64,000 nt of DNA, from the NCBI RefSeq assembly GCF_900142765.1, contig NZ_FRCB01000005.1:233000-296999 (forward strand), given 5' to 3'. The notes below the pieces were generated by a model. It was not told the origin of the DNA. It made no database searches and was given only the letters and a program-made list of their open reading frames with translations. Positions within the stretch are counted from its first letter, which is position 1; the number at the start of each line of letters is the position of its first letter. The DNA comes from Roseovarius litoreus (GTDB lineage: Bacteria; Pseudomonadota; Alphaproteobacteria; Rhodobacterales; Rhodobacteraceae). This document shows, piece by piece, positions 12,657 through 21,220 of this stretch. A program made the position numbers and the translations under genes.

Positions 12657-12900
12657 GTCGGACCACTCAACACAGGTCCGGTTCTCCCCGGGCATCGGAC
12701 CACTCAACACAGGTCCGGTGCTCCCCGATCATCGGACCACTCAAGACAGGTCCTGTGATCCCCGAGCATCAGACCACTCAGCACAGGTCCTGTGATCCTC
12801 GGGCATCTGACCACTCAACACAGATCCGGTGATCCCGGGCATCAGACCATTCGCGACAGGCCCGCGGAACCAGACTGTCGGACCGCGCAAAACAGACCGC
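12657..12900. repeat. tandem repeat, seven 37-bp units with hairpin potential
   Basis: Copies of GACCACTCAACACAGGTCC start at 12661, 12698, 12735, 12772, 12809, 12845 and 12881. The first five are exactly 37 bases apart and the last two intervals are 36 bases and more diverged. Most units contain GGACC-N10-GGTCC, a small hairpin. Because 37 is not a multiple of three, the reading frame changes from unit to unit, so it is not a coding repeat. It fills most of the 409-base gap between ligA and ctrA. The units are contiguous without unique spacers, so it is not CRISPR. Confidence 0.9.
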
Positions 12901-12935
12901 GATCCACCGCCGCCAACCCTCAGGCCCTCAACCTC

Positions 12936-13652
12936 TCAGGCCCCGAGCGCCAAGCGGCCCGATCCGATGGCCCCCGGCTCAGGGTCGCGCAGCACATAGC
13001 CCCGGCCCCAGACGGTCTCGATATGATTGTCGCCGCCCGTCGCCTCACTCAATTTCTTGCGAAGTTTACAGATGAACACGTCGATGATCTTCAGTTCCGG
13101 CTCGTCCATGCCGCCATAAAGGTGATTGAGGAACATCTCCTTGGTCAGGGTCGTGCCCTTGCGCAGGCTCAGCAATTCGAGCATCTGGTATTCTTTCCCG
13201 GTCAGATGCACCGTCCGCCCCTCCACATCCACCGTCTTGGCATCCAGATTGACGTTGATGCGCCCGGTGCGGATCACGGATTGCGAATGCCCCTTCGAGC
13301 GGCGGATGATCGCGTGGATCCGCGCCACAAGCTCTTCGCGATGGAACGGTTTGGTCAGGTAATCATCCGCGCCAAAGCCGAACCCCTTGATCTTGTTGTC
13401 CGTATCATCCGCACCGCTCAGGATCAGGATCGGCGTATCGATGCGCGCAAGCCGCAACTGGCGCAACACCTCGTGACCGTTCATGTCCGGCAGACCCAGA
13501 TCCAGAAGGATCAGATCGTAATCATAGAGCTTGGCAAGATCGATCCCCTCCTCGTCCAGATCGGTTGTATAGACGTTCAGATTCGCATGGGTCAGCATCA
13601 TATCGATGCTTTTCGCGGTCGTGGGGTCGTCTTCTACCAACAGCACACGCAT
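12936..13652 (-). CDS. ctrA: cell cycle response regulator CtrA
   Basis: OmpR-family master regulator of the alphaproteobacterial CckA-ChpT-CtrA phosphorelay. In Rhodobacterales it controls motility, gene transfer agent production and division-linked genes. The 238-residue protein begins [15 protein letters not shown]. The acceptor is Asp51 in [13 protein letters not shown] and the conserved Lys is in YLTKPF. The winged-helix domain contains [18 protein letters not shown] and [16 protein letters not shown], all characteristic of CtrA. sciP lies 93 bases upstream on the same strand, with a CtrA-like box in the gap, suggesting autoregulation. Confidence 0.97.
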   Translation of the reverse strand: MRVLLVEDDPTTAKSIDMMLTHANLNVYTTDLDEEGIDLAKLYDYDLILLDLGLPDMNGHEVLRQLRLARIDTPILILSGADDTDNKIKGFGFGADDYLTKPFHREELVARIHAIIRRSKGHSQSVIRTGRINVNLDAKTVDVEGRTVHLTGKEYQMLELLSLRKGTTLTKEMFLNHLYGGMDEPELKIIDVFICKLRKKLSEATGGDNHIETVWGRGYVLRDPEPGAIGSGRLALGA

Positions 13653-13707
13653 TCACTCAACTCCGCTATGTCTTCGACTATCCGAACGAAACCATGGACA
13701 AGATTGG

Positions 13708-13722
13708 TTAAGCACAAGTTAC
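13708..13722 (-). promoter_or_regulatory. CtrA-type box (TTAA-N7-TTAC) upstream of ctrA
   Basis: The plus strand reads TTAA-GCACAAG-TTAC, one base off the TTAA-N7-TTAA consensus bound by CtrA. It ends 56 bases before the ctrA start, within the only gap between sciP and ctrA. Autoregulation is an inference from position. Confidence 0.45.
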
Positions 13723-13745
13723 CAGTGCGATAAAAATACAATTTT

Positions 13746-14030
13746 CTACCTCAGGTTGTCCACCTCTTTCGTTCTGACCGTCGCGCGCAACCCCGATGTG
13801 CCCTCTCGTTCGGCCGCACTCAGCCATTCGGCAAGCTCCGCTTCGCTCAGTTCGTAAAAGCTCTGCGCCTCGTCCGGCGACATCAGCCCATGCACCACGC
13901 CGCGCACCACCGCCATCTTGCGTCGCGCCGTCCAGCGCCGCGTATCCGCCGGCGGCAGATCGCCCCTGCTCAGGATACTGCCATCCGGCAAGGTCACCAT
14001 TCGCGGCCCGTTCACCTTTTTCAGAAACAT
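13746..14030 (-). CDS. sciP: SciP, small CtrA-inhibitory protein (DUF1153)
   Basis: In Caulobacter SciP binds CtrA or its target promoters and blocks transcription without changing CtrA phosphorylation. The 94-residue product shows the family signature: MFLKKVNGPRMVTLPDGS, the DLPPADTRRWTARRK segment and a helix-turn-helix region MAVVRGVVHGLMSPDEAQ. The frame extends to 14051, but the ATG at 14030 starts exactly where family members start and has GGTGAGAGAG before it. It lies directly upstream of ctrA in the same direction and diverges from mnmA. Confidence 0.92.
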   Translation of the reverse strand: MFLKKVNGPRMVTLPDGSILSRGDLPPADTRRWTARRKMAVVRGVVHGLMSPDEAQSFYELSEAELAEWLSAAEREGTSGLRATVRTKEVDNLR

Positions 14031-14153
14031 CTCTCTCACCCTCAAAAGCAACCGGACAGGAATCTGCCCCTAAGGCTTTAACGGCAGGTGAAACCGCCCC
14101 TTGAGACTGTCTCGCATTTTCTTATATTCCGTCACACCAAGGAGACCCGTCCA

Positions 14154-15293
14154 ATGCCCCTCGAATCCGGCCTCAATTCCCTGGGCTTCGCCAAAGCCCC
14201 AGCCGACACCCGTGTCGTCGTCGCCATGTCCGGCGGCGTCGACAGCTCGGTCGTGGCCGCCCAACTGGCCGAGGAAGGCTATGACGTGGTGGGGGTCACC
14301 CTGCAGCTTTACGATCATGGCGCCGCCCTTGCGAAAAAAGGCGCCTGCTGCGCCGGCATCGACATCCATGACGCCCGCCGCGTGGCCGAGGACATGGGCT
14401 TTCCCCATTATGTACTCGATTACGAAAACATCTTCCGCGACGCGGTGATCGACGAGTTTGCCGACAGCTACCTTGCGGGCGCCACGCCCGTGCCCTGCAT
14501 CCGCTGCAACGAGCGGGTGAAATTCAAGGACCTTCTGGAAACCGCCCGCGATCTCGATGCCGATTGCATGGCCACCGGCCATTACATCCAGCGCAAGATG
14601 GGCGCGCATGGCCCTGAATTGCACTGCGCCGCTGATGCCGCCCGCGATCAAAGCTATTTCCTGTTCTCCACCACCCCCGAACAGCTCGATTTCCTGCGCT
14701 TTCCCTTGGGCCACCTGCCCTCCAAGCACGCCACCCGTGAGCTGGCCGCGCGCTACGGGCTGAAAGTGGCCGACAAGCCCGACAGTCAGGATATCTGCTT
14801 CGTCCCCGATGGCAATTATGCCGCAGTGATCGAAAAACTGCGCCCCGGCGCCGCCGAACCCGGCGAAATCGCCCATGTCGATGGCCGCATCCTCGGCACC
14901 CATGAGGGCGTGATCCACTACACGATCGGCCAGCGTCGCGGCCTTGGCATCGGCGGGCTGAGCGAGCCGCTCTATGTGGTCAAACTCGATGTCGACGCGC
15001 ACCGCGTCATCGTCGGCCCCAAAGAACTGCTCGCCACCCGCCTCGTTCCCGTGCGCGAGATCAACTGGCTGGGCGACGCCCCCCTCGACAGCCGCCCGGA
15101 ATGGCACCTCTCGGTCAAGCTGCGCTCCACCCGCCCCCCGCAAGAGGCGATCCTTCGCCCCCTGCCGGATGGCGGCGCCGAGGTCGAACTTCTCAACCCC
15201 GAAGAAGGCGTCAGCCCCGGTCAGGCCTGCGTCTTCTATGAAACCGGCGACAGCCGCATCCTTGGCGGCGGCTGGATCTGGCGCGGATACTGA
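14154..15293 (+). CDS. mnmA: tRNA-specific 2-thiouridylase MnmA
   Basis: Transfers sulfur to U34 of tRNA-Lys, tRNA-Glu and tRNA-Gln, activating the base with ATP. The PP-loop SGGVDSS is at 26-32. The two catalytic cysteines are Cys118 in [11 protein letters not shown] and Cys215 in [11 protein letters not shown]. The product has 379 residues. The open frame begins earlier at 14088, but AAGGAG seven to eight bases before the ATG at 14154 fixes the start. sciP diverges on the left. An inverted repeat CCTGCAC/GTGCAGG lies in the 85 bases after the stop and may help end the transcript. Confidence 0.96.
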   Translation: MPLESGLNSLGFAKAPADTRVVVAMSGGVDSSVVAAQLAEEGYDVVGVTLQLYDHGAALAKKGACCAGIDIHDARRVAEDMGFPHYVLDYENIFRDAVIDEFADSYLAGATPVPCIRCNERVKFKDLLETARDLDADCMATGHYIQRKMGAHGPELHCAADAARDQSYFLFSTTPEQLDFLRFPLGHLPSKHATRELAARYGLKVADKPDSQDICFVPDGNYAAVIEKLRPGAAEPGEIAHVDGRILGTHEGVIHYTIGQRRGLGIGGLSEPLYVVKLDVDAHRVIVGPKELLATRLVPVREINWLGDAPLDSRPEWHLSVKLRSTRPPQEAILRPLPDGGAEVELLNPEEGVSPGQACVFYETGDSRILGGGWIWRGY

Positions 15294-15378
15294 GCGCGCG
15301 TTTCGCAAACGCCCTGCACCCGTCCAGTCATGTCCCTGCACAGGCACATCCGCGCCCGTGCAGGAACGTCTTTAGGCG

Positions 15379-15996
15379 TTACCGCGTCTCCACGATCCCG
15401 GAATAGGCCCCGCCAAGCTGCAGGGTCACCGTGATGGCGGCATCATCGCGGTTACGCCAGAACCAGCCGTGCTCTCCGGCAAAACCCGCCTCGATCCGGC
15501 CCTCGCCCTCGGTCGCACCCCGGCCCCGGTCATAATCGACGGACTGACCGTCACCATGCGCGTGCAGGTCGAAATTGATCCGTCCGCCTGTCGCACTCCA
15601 GGCATAGGTCGCGATATCGCCCGCCTGCATCACCAGCTTGATCTCCGCCGACGCGTCTGGCTCCAGCGTGAAGCTGACAACATCCGTCCACGCCTGCTCC
15701 TGCGCCTGCGCGGCCCCTGCGAACAGGCCCAACACATCCCGCAACAGGCTCGATGATGTCTCGCTCCCGTGCAAAAGCCGGTCGCGTTCGGCCTCTTCGG
15801 CCAGCTCTCGCTTGATTTCGCCCATTTCCGTCAGGCCCAGCACACGCCCGATCCCCGTGGGGTCGATCGCGCGTTCGGCGGGCAGAACCACGGTCACAAG
15901 GATCGCCACGCCGGCCACCCCTGCCAAAAGGGCCGACCGCTTCAGGCTGGCCAATGAGGGCAGCTCTTCGAGGGTGGGTTTTCTCACATTATGCAT
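15379..15996 (-). CDS. single-pass transmembrane anchor protein of a HupE/UreJ cluster
   Basis: The 205-residue protein has one membrane segment near residues 20-40 (RSALLAGVAGVAILVTVVLP). A charged helical stretch (GEIKRELAEEAERDRLL) follows, then a beta-rich extracytoplasmic domain from about 100 on, with GGRINFDLHAHG. Proteins of this kind are often annotated only as transmembrane anchor proteins next to HupE/UreJ permeases, as here. GGGAGAG precedes the ATG at 15996. The HupE-like gene lies 17 bases upstream, so both are in one operon. It may bind or present a metal, or stabilise the permease; the family has no firm function. Confidence 0.75.
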   Translation of the reverse strand: MHNVRKPTLEELPSLASLKRSALLAGVAGVAILVTVVLPAERAIDPTGIGRVLGLTEMGEIKRELAEEAERDRLLHGSETSSSLLRDVLGLFAGAAQAQEQAWTDVVSFTLEPDASAEIKLVMQAGDIATYAWSATGGRINFDLHAHGDGQSVDYDRGRGATEGEGRIEAGFAGEHGWFWRNRDDAAITVTLQLGGAYSGIVETR

Positions 15997-16013
15997 CTTG
16001 TCTCTCCCTTGTC

Positions 16014-16742
16014 TCAGCCATGCGCCACAAAGCCGTGCACCTGCACATAGGTCAGCCACAGCCCAAGCCCGATCATCACCACATTCGCGATGGTCGCCTG
16101 CCGCATGAAATTCGGTTGTCTGCGCCAGACCCCCATCACGATCAGGATCACCGCCAAAGCCAGCAGCTGCCCGATCTCGACCCCCACGTTGAAGGCGATC
16201 AGATTGGCCAGCAGCCCGTCCTCGGCGATCTGGTATTCAAGGATCTTCGTCGCGAGCCCCGTGCCATGGAACAGCCCGAAGATCAGCGTCGCGGCCTTGG
16301 TATCGGGCTGAACCCCGAACCACCGCTTGTAGACGCCCAGATTGTCCAGCGCCTTGTAGACGACCGACAGGCCGATGATCGCGTCGATGACATAGGCGTT
16401 GATGCCCCAGCCATACCAGACGCCCAGAAGCATCGTCACCGAATGGCCGAAAGCGAAGATGCTGACATAGATCGCCACATCCTTCATCCGGTAAAGGAAG
16501 AAAACCACCCCCAGCAGGAACAGGATGTGGTCATAGCCGGTAACCATGTGTTTGGCACCGAGATAGATGAAGGGGATGATATGCACCCCCCAGATTTCCT
16601 GGATATAGCCCGCGTCACCTGGCGTGACATTATGGGCCAGCGCCGGAACGACGCTAAAGGCGATCGCGCAAACCGCGATCAGGGTCATGACAAGCGACCG
16701 GCGCACAGCCGTATCGCCCGCATGTCGGGATGTCGAAATCAT
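16014..16742 (-). CDS. HupE/UreJ_2 family membrane protein
   Basis: The 242-residue protein begins with a signal-like segment ending PALAHNVTPGD, followed by about six membrane spans. Histidines near spans (GAKHMVTGYDHILFLLG, FAFGHSV, LFGLFHGTGLA) fit the HupE/UreJ_2 family, whose relatives are nickel or cobalt permeases linked to hydrogenase and urease. No hydrogenase or urease gene is visible here. The start at 16742 is preferred over 16754 because GGAGAG lies four bases upstream. It is flanked by a His-rich secreted protein and a membrane anchor, so a metal transport role is likely, but the metal cannot be named. Confidence 0.85.
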   Translation of the reverse strand: MISTSRHAGDTAVRRSLVMTLIAVCAIAFSVVPALAHNVTPGDAGYIQEIWGVHIIPFIYLGAKHMVTGYDHILFLLGVVFFLYRMKDVAIYVSIFAFGHSVTMLLGVWYGWGINAYVIDAIIGLSVVYKALDNLGVYKRWFGVQPDTKAATLIFGLFHGTGLATKILEYQIAEDGLLANLIAFNVGVEIGQLLALAVILIVMGVWRRQPNFMRQATIANVVMIGLGLWLTYVQVHGFVAHG

Positions 16743-16798
16743 GGAACTCTCCATTTATGCGTGAACTCTTTCGGTCAGCCGCAGCACGGCGGCACCGA

Positions 16799-17224
16799 TC
16801 ACGCACGCGGAGGTCGGTCTATCCTGAAAACCCGATACGCGCCCGGGTCCGACGATCTGAACCGCCAGCCATCGCGGCTGGCCGCTTGGGTCCCGGCTGG
16901 CGCACGCGCCACCAGAACCGCCTGACTGTGATCGTGATCGGCAGCATCGTGGCTGTGACCATGCAGCAGCCGATCAAGGTCATGCTCATGTTGAATTTCG
17001 TGCGCATGACCACGTTCCTGCCCATGCCCGTGACCGTGTTCGTGCCCGTGCCCGTGACCGTGTTCGTGCCCGTGCTCGGCGATGACCTCGGGATGATTCT
17101 GAGCCGTCTCCAAAACCTCCGGCGCATGCGTGACGCTCGGCATCACAGACCACAGGATCAGTGACAGACACAGGACCGCCGCGAACGCCGTCCGACAGGC
17201 TGTTTGCGTACCAAAGGGACACAA
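16799..17224 (-). CDS. histidine-rich, probably secreted metal-binding protein
   Basis: The central part is a run of alternating His and Gly/Glu (HGHEHGHGHGHEHGHGHG, then HGHSHDAADHDH), typical of transition-metal buffering. Before it lies a plausible signal peptide (TAFAAVLCLSLILWSVMPSVTHA). The start is uncertain. A TTG at 17224 gives 141 residues with the signal peptide intact. ATG 17287 starts inside a dispersed repeat at the end of lpxB, and ATG 17143 would remove the signal peptide. No convincing ribosome site is seen for any of them. The HupE-like permease follows after 56 bases, suggesting the protein feeds or buffers its metal. Confidence 0.6.
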   Translation of the reverse strand: MCPFGTQTACRTAFAAVLCLSLILWSVMPSVTHAPEVLETAQNHPEVIAEHGHEHGHGHGHEHGHGHGQERGHAHEIQHEHDLDRLLHGHSHDAADHDHSQAVLVARAPAGTQAASRDGWRFRSSDPGAYRVFRIDRPPRA

Positions 17225-17287
17225 TTTTCGCCAAATTGCGCAGAGCCCGTCCCAAACCCGTGTCGGTTTCGTACGAACCCTACACAT
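17200..17287 (-). repeat. dispersed 88-bp repeat, family 2, copy A
   Basis: Aligned without gaps to 48970-49057, about three quarters of positions are identical. Conserved blocks on the minus strand are GTACGAAACCGACACG, GTTTGGGAC, TTGTGTCC and CAAACAG. The element carries inverted-repeat potential. This copy covers the last two codons and the TAG of lpxB and runs into the start region of the His-rich gene. Confidence 0.75.
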
Positions 17288-18437
17288 GGCGCATCCGCGC
17301 CAGAACCGCCCTTGCCGCGCGCAGCCCCGGCGCCTCACCATCGCGCCCCAGCCGTTGCATGGTCAGCTCCATCGCCGCGCGTTGCGCGCCCGGCGCCTCC
17401 ATCACCTCAAGCATGCCGGGCGCGATCAACTCGGGCCGGCAGCGCTTGCCATTAAACTCCGGCACCGCCCGCGTCTCCGAGACAAGGTTGACAAGTGTCA
17501 GCGTGTCGATGGTCAGCATCTTGGAAATAATGAACCGACTCAACGGGTTGACGTCATAGGCAATGACCATTGGCGTGCCCGCCGCCGCCAGTTCCAACGA
17601 CACCGTCCCCGACGCCGCCAGCGCCCAATCCGCCGCCCCGAACGCCGCCCGCTTCTCGGCCTTGGCGGTTTCGGGGTCGGTTTCGGAGGGGTCCAGGATC
17701 ACCGGCCTCACCGGCCAGCCCTCGACCATCTCCCGCACCATCGGCGCCACGTTTGGCCTCGTCGGAATAACCACCGAAAGATCCGGCTTTTGCCTGATAA
17801 CCCTTTGAACAACCTCACTAAATATCGGGCCAAGGCGCTGCACCTCTCCCCGGCGCGAGCCCGGCAGGATCATCCACAGCGCTCCCTCAATCCCGTGACG
17901 CTCCCTAAATCCTTGAATTTCCTCGGCATTCGCCTGACGATCACTGACCACCGGATGCCCCACAAAATCGCACGCCACCCCCGCCGCTTCCATATAGGGT
18001 GGTTCGAACGGCAAGAGCGCCAAGACCTGGTCCACGACCCGTGCCATCTTGCGCGCGCGCCCCGCGCGCCATGCCCAGACCGACGGCGCCACGTAATGCA
18101 CTGTTCTTATGTCACTTTTCGCCTTGACCAGCTTGGCGACCCGCAAACAGAAATCCGGGCTGTCGATGGTGATCAGCACATCCGGCCGCGCCTCGAGCAC
18201 CGCCTTGGCCGTCTGGTGCAACCGTCGCCGCAGATGCGGATATTTCGGCACGATCTCCGCCAACCCCATGACCGACAGCTCATCCATGTCAAACAGGGAA
18301 ACCATCCCTTCGGCCTGCATGAGCGGGCCGCCAACCCCTTGGAACTCAACGCTTTCAAGCGATTTCAGCCCGGCCATCAGCGCAGCGCCCAGCTTGTCGC
18401 CCGACGCCTCTCCGGCGATCAGGAACACCCGCATCAC
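17280..18437 (-). CDS. lpxB: lipid-A-disaccharide synthase
   Basis: Glycosyltransferase (GT19) condensing UDP-diacylglucosamine with lipid X. The 385-residue product starts with MMRVFLIAGEASGDKLGAAL, the family hallmark. It also has VHYVAPSVWAWRAGRARKMA, LLPFEPPYMEA and FVGHPVV. The ATG overlaps the lpxI stop (ATGA), placing it last in the bamA-to-lpxB operon. Its last codons lie inside a dispersed repeat, unusual for a conserved gene end, though the protein length is normal. Confidence 0.96.
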   Translation of the reverse strand: MMRVFLIAGEASGDKLGAALMAGLKSLESVEFQGVGGPLMQAEGMVSLFDMDELSVMGLAEIVPKYPHLRRRLHQTAKAVLEARPDVLITIDSPDFCLRVAKLVKAKSDIRTVHYVAPSVWAWRAGRARKMARVVDQVLALLPFEPPYMEAAGVACDFVGHPVVSDRQANAEEIQGFRERHGIEGALWMILPGSRRGEVQRLGPIFSEVVQRVIRQKPDLSVVIPTRPNVAPMVREMVEGWPVRPVILDPSETDPETAKAEKRAAFGAADWALAASGTVSLELAAAGTPMVIAYDVNPLSRFIISKMLTIDTLTLVNLVSETRAVPEFNGKRCRPELIAPGMLEVMEAPGAQRAAMELTMQRLGRDGEAPGLRAARAVLARMRHV

Positions 18438-19240
18438 AGCACCCGTGACGATAGAAAAAGCCCTGCCTTTTCAACAGCCTGCACGGTCTTTTCCCGCTCG
18501 AGGATCATCACCCTGCCGGCCTCTACCACAAGCCCCGCAAGCCCGGCATCGGCCACCGCCTCTATGGTCTTCGGTCCGATCACCGGCATATCGACCCGCA
18601 GGTCCTGCCCCCGCTTGGCGGCCTTGACGTAAACGCCCCTGACGCCCCGGCGCAACGCCTCTGGTGTGGCTGCCACGAATCCCAGCAAGGCATCGGTCCC
18701 CTGCACCGTCTCGATCCCCAGGCACTGTCCCCCGGCCACCACACAGCCCTGCCCCACATCCAGCGGTGACAAGGCCATCAGGATATCCCATGCGCGCCCG
18801 GCATCCATCAGATCGGTCTCGGACATCTCGGCGCCGACGCAAAGCCCCTCTTCAGCGGTCAGCCCCGGCACCAGCTCATGCGCGCCCATCACGGCAAAGC
18901 CCTGTTCTTCGAAAATCGCGATCACTTCTCTGAGCAGCGCGTCATCGCCGCCCTGCATCGCCACCATCAGCCGCGGGGCAAGGCCCAACATCACCGGATC
19001 GAAATCCGCAGGGTTCAGCGGCGGGCGCGAAAGCGATCCGGCAAAGACCACACGGTCCACGCCCTGCGCCTTCAACCCGTCAAAGACAGCGCCCATCTTC
19101 TCGAAGCGATGCATATTAACATCGCCCCGCAACTCATTGGGAACGCCTTGAAAACCCATCTTCAGCGCATCGGGCTGCGCCTCGGCGATCCGCACCGGAA
19201 GGCCCCCACTGCACGCCAGGATCGCCAGACGTCCCGTCAT
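18434..19240 (-). CDS. lpxI: UDP-2,3-diacylglucosamine diphosphatase LpxI
   Basis: Cleaves UDP-2,3-diacylglucosamine to lipid X; LpxI (formerly DUF1009) replaces LpxH in alphaproteobacteria. The 268-residue protein begins MTGRLAILACSGGLPVRIAE. It has GSLSRPPLNPADFDPV, AHELVPGLTAEEG, MDAGRAWDIL, VAGGQCLGIETVQGTDALL and DMPVIGPKTIEAVADAGLAG, in the order expected for the family. It lies between lpxA (2-base gap) and lpxB (4-base overlap), which agrees with the pathway role. Confidence 0.95.
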   Translation of the reverse strand: MTGRLAILACSGGLPVRIAEAQPDALKMGFQGVPNELRGDVNMHRFEKMGAVFDGLKAQGVDRVVFAGSLSRPPLNPADFDPVMLGLAPRLMVAMQGGDDALLREVIAIFEEQGFAVMGAHELVPGLTAEEGLCVGAEMSETDLMDAGRAWDILMALSPLDVGQGCVVAGGQCLGIETVQGTDALLGFVAATPEALRRGVRGVYVKAAKRGQDLRVDMPVIGPKTIEAVADAGLAGLVVEAGRVMILEREKTVQAVEKAGLFLSSRVL

Positions 19241-19242
19241 GT

Positions 19243-20046
19243 TCAGCCCGCGCCCGGTGTCAGGAACGACCGGTCGCTCGCCCCTGTCACGAATTCGACG
19301 ATCTGGCGCACATAGTCGCTTTCGGTCTCGTCCCCAAGGCGCCGGGCGCGATCCTGAAACGCGCCTTCGCCCTGGGCCAGCATCTGAAACGCCGCCCTCA
19401 GCGCGGTGATATCCGCGCGCGGCACGCCGCGCCGCTTGAGCCCCACAAGATTCAGACCATCCAATTCACCGCGCGGCGCCTGCACCAGACCGTAAGGGAT
19501 CACGTCATTGGTCACCATCGTGACCGCCCCGATGATCGCGCCCTGACCGATGCGCACGAACTGATGCACACCCGACAGGCCGCCGATGATGACATCGTCC
19601 TCCAACACGCAATGCCCGGCAAGGGCCGCGTTGTTCACGATGATGACCCGGTTGCCCAGATGCACGTCATGCGCCACGTGACAGCCTGCCATGAACAGCC
19701 CGTCATCGCCCACGCGGGTTTCCCCGCCACCGCCTTCGGTGCCGGTATTCATCGTCACATGCTCGCGAATACGGTTGCGCGCGCCGATCACCAACCGTGT
19801 CCGTTCGCCCTTGAATTTCAGGTCTTGCGGCACCTCCCCGATGCAGGCGAAGGGGAAAATCACCGTATCCTCGCCGATCACCGTGTCACCGGCCACCACG
19901 ACATGCGATTTCAGCACGACGCGATCACCAAGCCGGACATCCGGGCCGACATGGCAAAACGGCCCTACATGACAGCCGGTCCCCAAAACCGCGCCCTCTT
20001 CGACAAGCGCGGTCGGGTGAATGAAGGTTTCCGCCAGTTGCGGCAT
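19243..20046 (-). CDS. lpxA: acyl-ACP--UDP-N-acetylglucosamine O-acyltransferase
   Basis: First enzyme of lipid A synthesis. The 267-residue product is a left-handed beta-helix of hexapeptide repeats (VEEGAVLGTGCHVGPFCHVG and following). The family segment KFKGERTRLVIGARNRIREH follows, then MAGCHVAHDVHLGNRVII near the catalytic His. The C-terminal helical part is normal. A GTG at 20055 is in frame, but AAGGAG sits eight bases before the ATG at 20046, which is therefore preferred. fabZ ends 5 bases upstream. Confidence 0.96.
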   Translation of the reverse strand: MPQLAETFIHPTALVEEGAVLGTGCHVGPFCHVGPDVRLGDRVVLKSHVVVAGDTVIGEDTVIFPFACIGEVPQDLKFKGERTRLVIGARNRIREHVTMNTGTEGGGGETRVGDDGLFMAGCHVAHDVHLGNRVIIVNNAALAGHCVLEDDVIIGGLSGVHQFVRIGQGAIIGAVTMVTNDVIPYGLVQAPRGELDGLNLVGLKRRGVPRADITALRAAFQMLAQGEGAFQDRARRLGDETESDYVRQIVEFVTGASDRSFLTPGAG

Positions 20047-20051
20047 CGGAG

Positions 20052-20516
20052 TCACTCCTTGGGCAAATCCATCATGGCGGTGAATTCGGCCTCGGCGACG
20101 ACCTCACCCTCGACCTCGGCCACGCCGGCGAATTTCCACACCTTGCCGCCGGGCTTGCCGCGCAGCGTAGTCAGCTTCAACTCGAGCACATCTCCCGGCA
20201 CGACCATCCGGCGGAATTTGCAATTGTCGATCGCCATGAAATAGACCAGCAGATCGCGACCTTCCATGCCCATGGCAGTCCCGACCATCACGGCCGCCGT
20301 CTGGGCCATCGCCTCGACGATGGTGACTCCCGGCATGATCGGCTTGCCGGGGAAATGCCCCTGGAAATGCGGCTCGTTGATCGTGACGTTCTTGATCCCG
20401 CGCGCCGACGTGCAGCCATCGATATCGACCACCTTGTCAATCAGCAGAAACGGATAGCGGTGCGGGATAAGCGCTTGGATCAGCTGGATATCCGCGGATT
20501 TCAGCGGCTCGGTCAT
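20052..20516 (-). CDS. fabZ: 3-hydroxyacyl-ACP dehydratase FabZ
   Basis: Hotdog-fold dehydratase of fatty acid elongation. The 154-residue protein has the catalytic His54 in [14 protein letters not shown] and Glu68 in [10 protein letters not shown]. The open frame extends to 20558, but AAGGAA six bases before the ATG at 20516 fixes the start. Its place between ompH and lpxA follows the common bamA-skp-(lpxD)-fabZ-lpxA order, except that lpxD is absent from this cluster. Confidence 0.96.
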   Translation of the reverse strand: MTEPLKSADIQLIQALIPHRYPFLLIDKVVDIDGCTSARGIKNVTINEPHFQGHFPGKPIMPGVTIVEAMAQTAAVMVGTAMGMEGRDLLVYFMAIDNCKFRRMVVPGDVLELKLTTLRGKPGGKVWKFAGVAEVEGEVVAEAEFTAMMDLPKE

Positions 20517-20597
20517 GATGCGTTCCTTCGATGTGCAGGCTTGCCATGTCCCTAGCAACTCAACCTGTCATGGGCAAGCGGCCAGAGCGCGGCAGGG

Positions 20598-21212
20598 TCA
20601 CTGGGCGCCAGAAGATGTGTCATCCGGCGCAGCTTGCGGTCCTCTCATCAGCTCAGGTGGCATTGTGTCGCCGATCGTCTCATCCACCCTCGAAATCGCA
20701 AGGGCGGTGATATCCACCGCATCGACACTGAGCAGCGTCGCGCGACTGTCAAGGATCACGGCGGCATCGGCATCGCGCATGATCTCGATCAGGATCGGCT
20801 CGACAATGCGCATGAAGGTCACAGGCGCCTGTGACCGGCTGCGCTCCAGGTCGCGCACGCGGCGTTCGCTATCCTCACGGATTTGCTGCACTTTCTGGTC
20901 GAAACTGTCCGCCATGCGGCGAAACTCTTCCGGGCTGGTCTCGGCGCGCAATTCCGTCAGCGCCTTCTCTTCGCTTTCAAGCTGCTGTTCGAGATCCCGG
21001 TTCAGCGCGATCAGCGCGTCTCTCTCGGTCTGCAATTCATCGGTCATACGCTGACCCAGCCGGGTCTCGGCAAAGAGCAGATCGGGGTTGACCACCAGCA
21101 CATCGCTTTGCACCACGCCGATGGATTGCGCCGAAGCCTGCACCCCGGCCAGCATCGTGATCCCCAACCCGACAGAAACCGCCACTCTCCTGAGAAATGC
21201 CAGACCCGTCAT
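20598..21212 (-). CDS. OmpH/Skp family periplasmic chaperone
   Basis: The 204-residue protein has a signal peptide (LRRVAVSVGLGITMLAGVQASAQ) cut near residue 29, then VVQSDVLVVNPDLLFAETRLG. A long charged coiled-coil region at about 60-120 is typical of Skp tentacles. The C-terminal tail is acidic and proline-containing. Skp holds unfolded outer-membrane proteins for the BAM complex. The gene follows bamA by 8 bases and precedes fabZ. Confidence 0.88.
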   Translation of the reverse strand: MTGLAFLRRVAVSVGLGITMLAGVQASAQSIGVVQSDVLVVNPDLLFAETRLGQRMTDELQTERDALIALNRDLEQQLESEEKALTELRAETSPEEFRRMADSFDQKVQQIREDSERRVRDLERSRSQAPVTFMRIVEPILIEIMRDADAAVILDSRATLLSVDAVDITALAISRVDETIGDTMPPELMRGPQAAPDDTSSGAQ

Positions 21213-21220
21213 CCGAGGGC

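Noticed and set aside
12657..12900. CRISPR array
   Set aside because: Units are directly adjacent with no unique spacers of constant length, and no cas gene is present.
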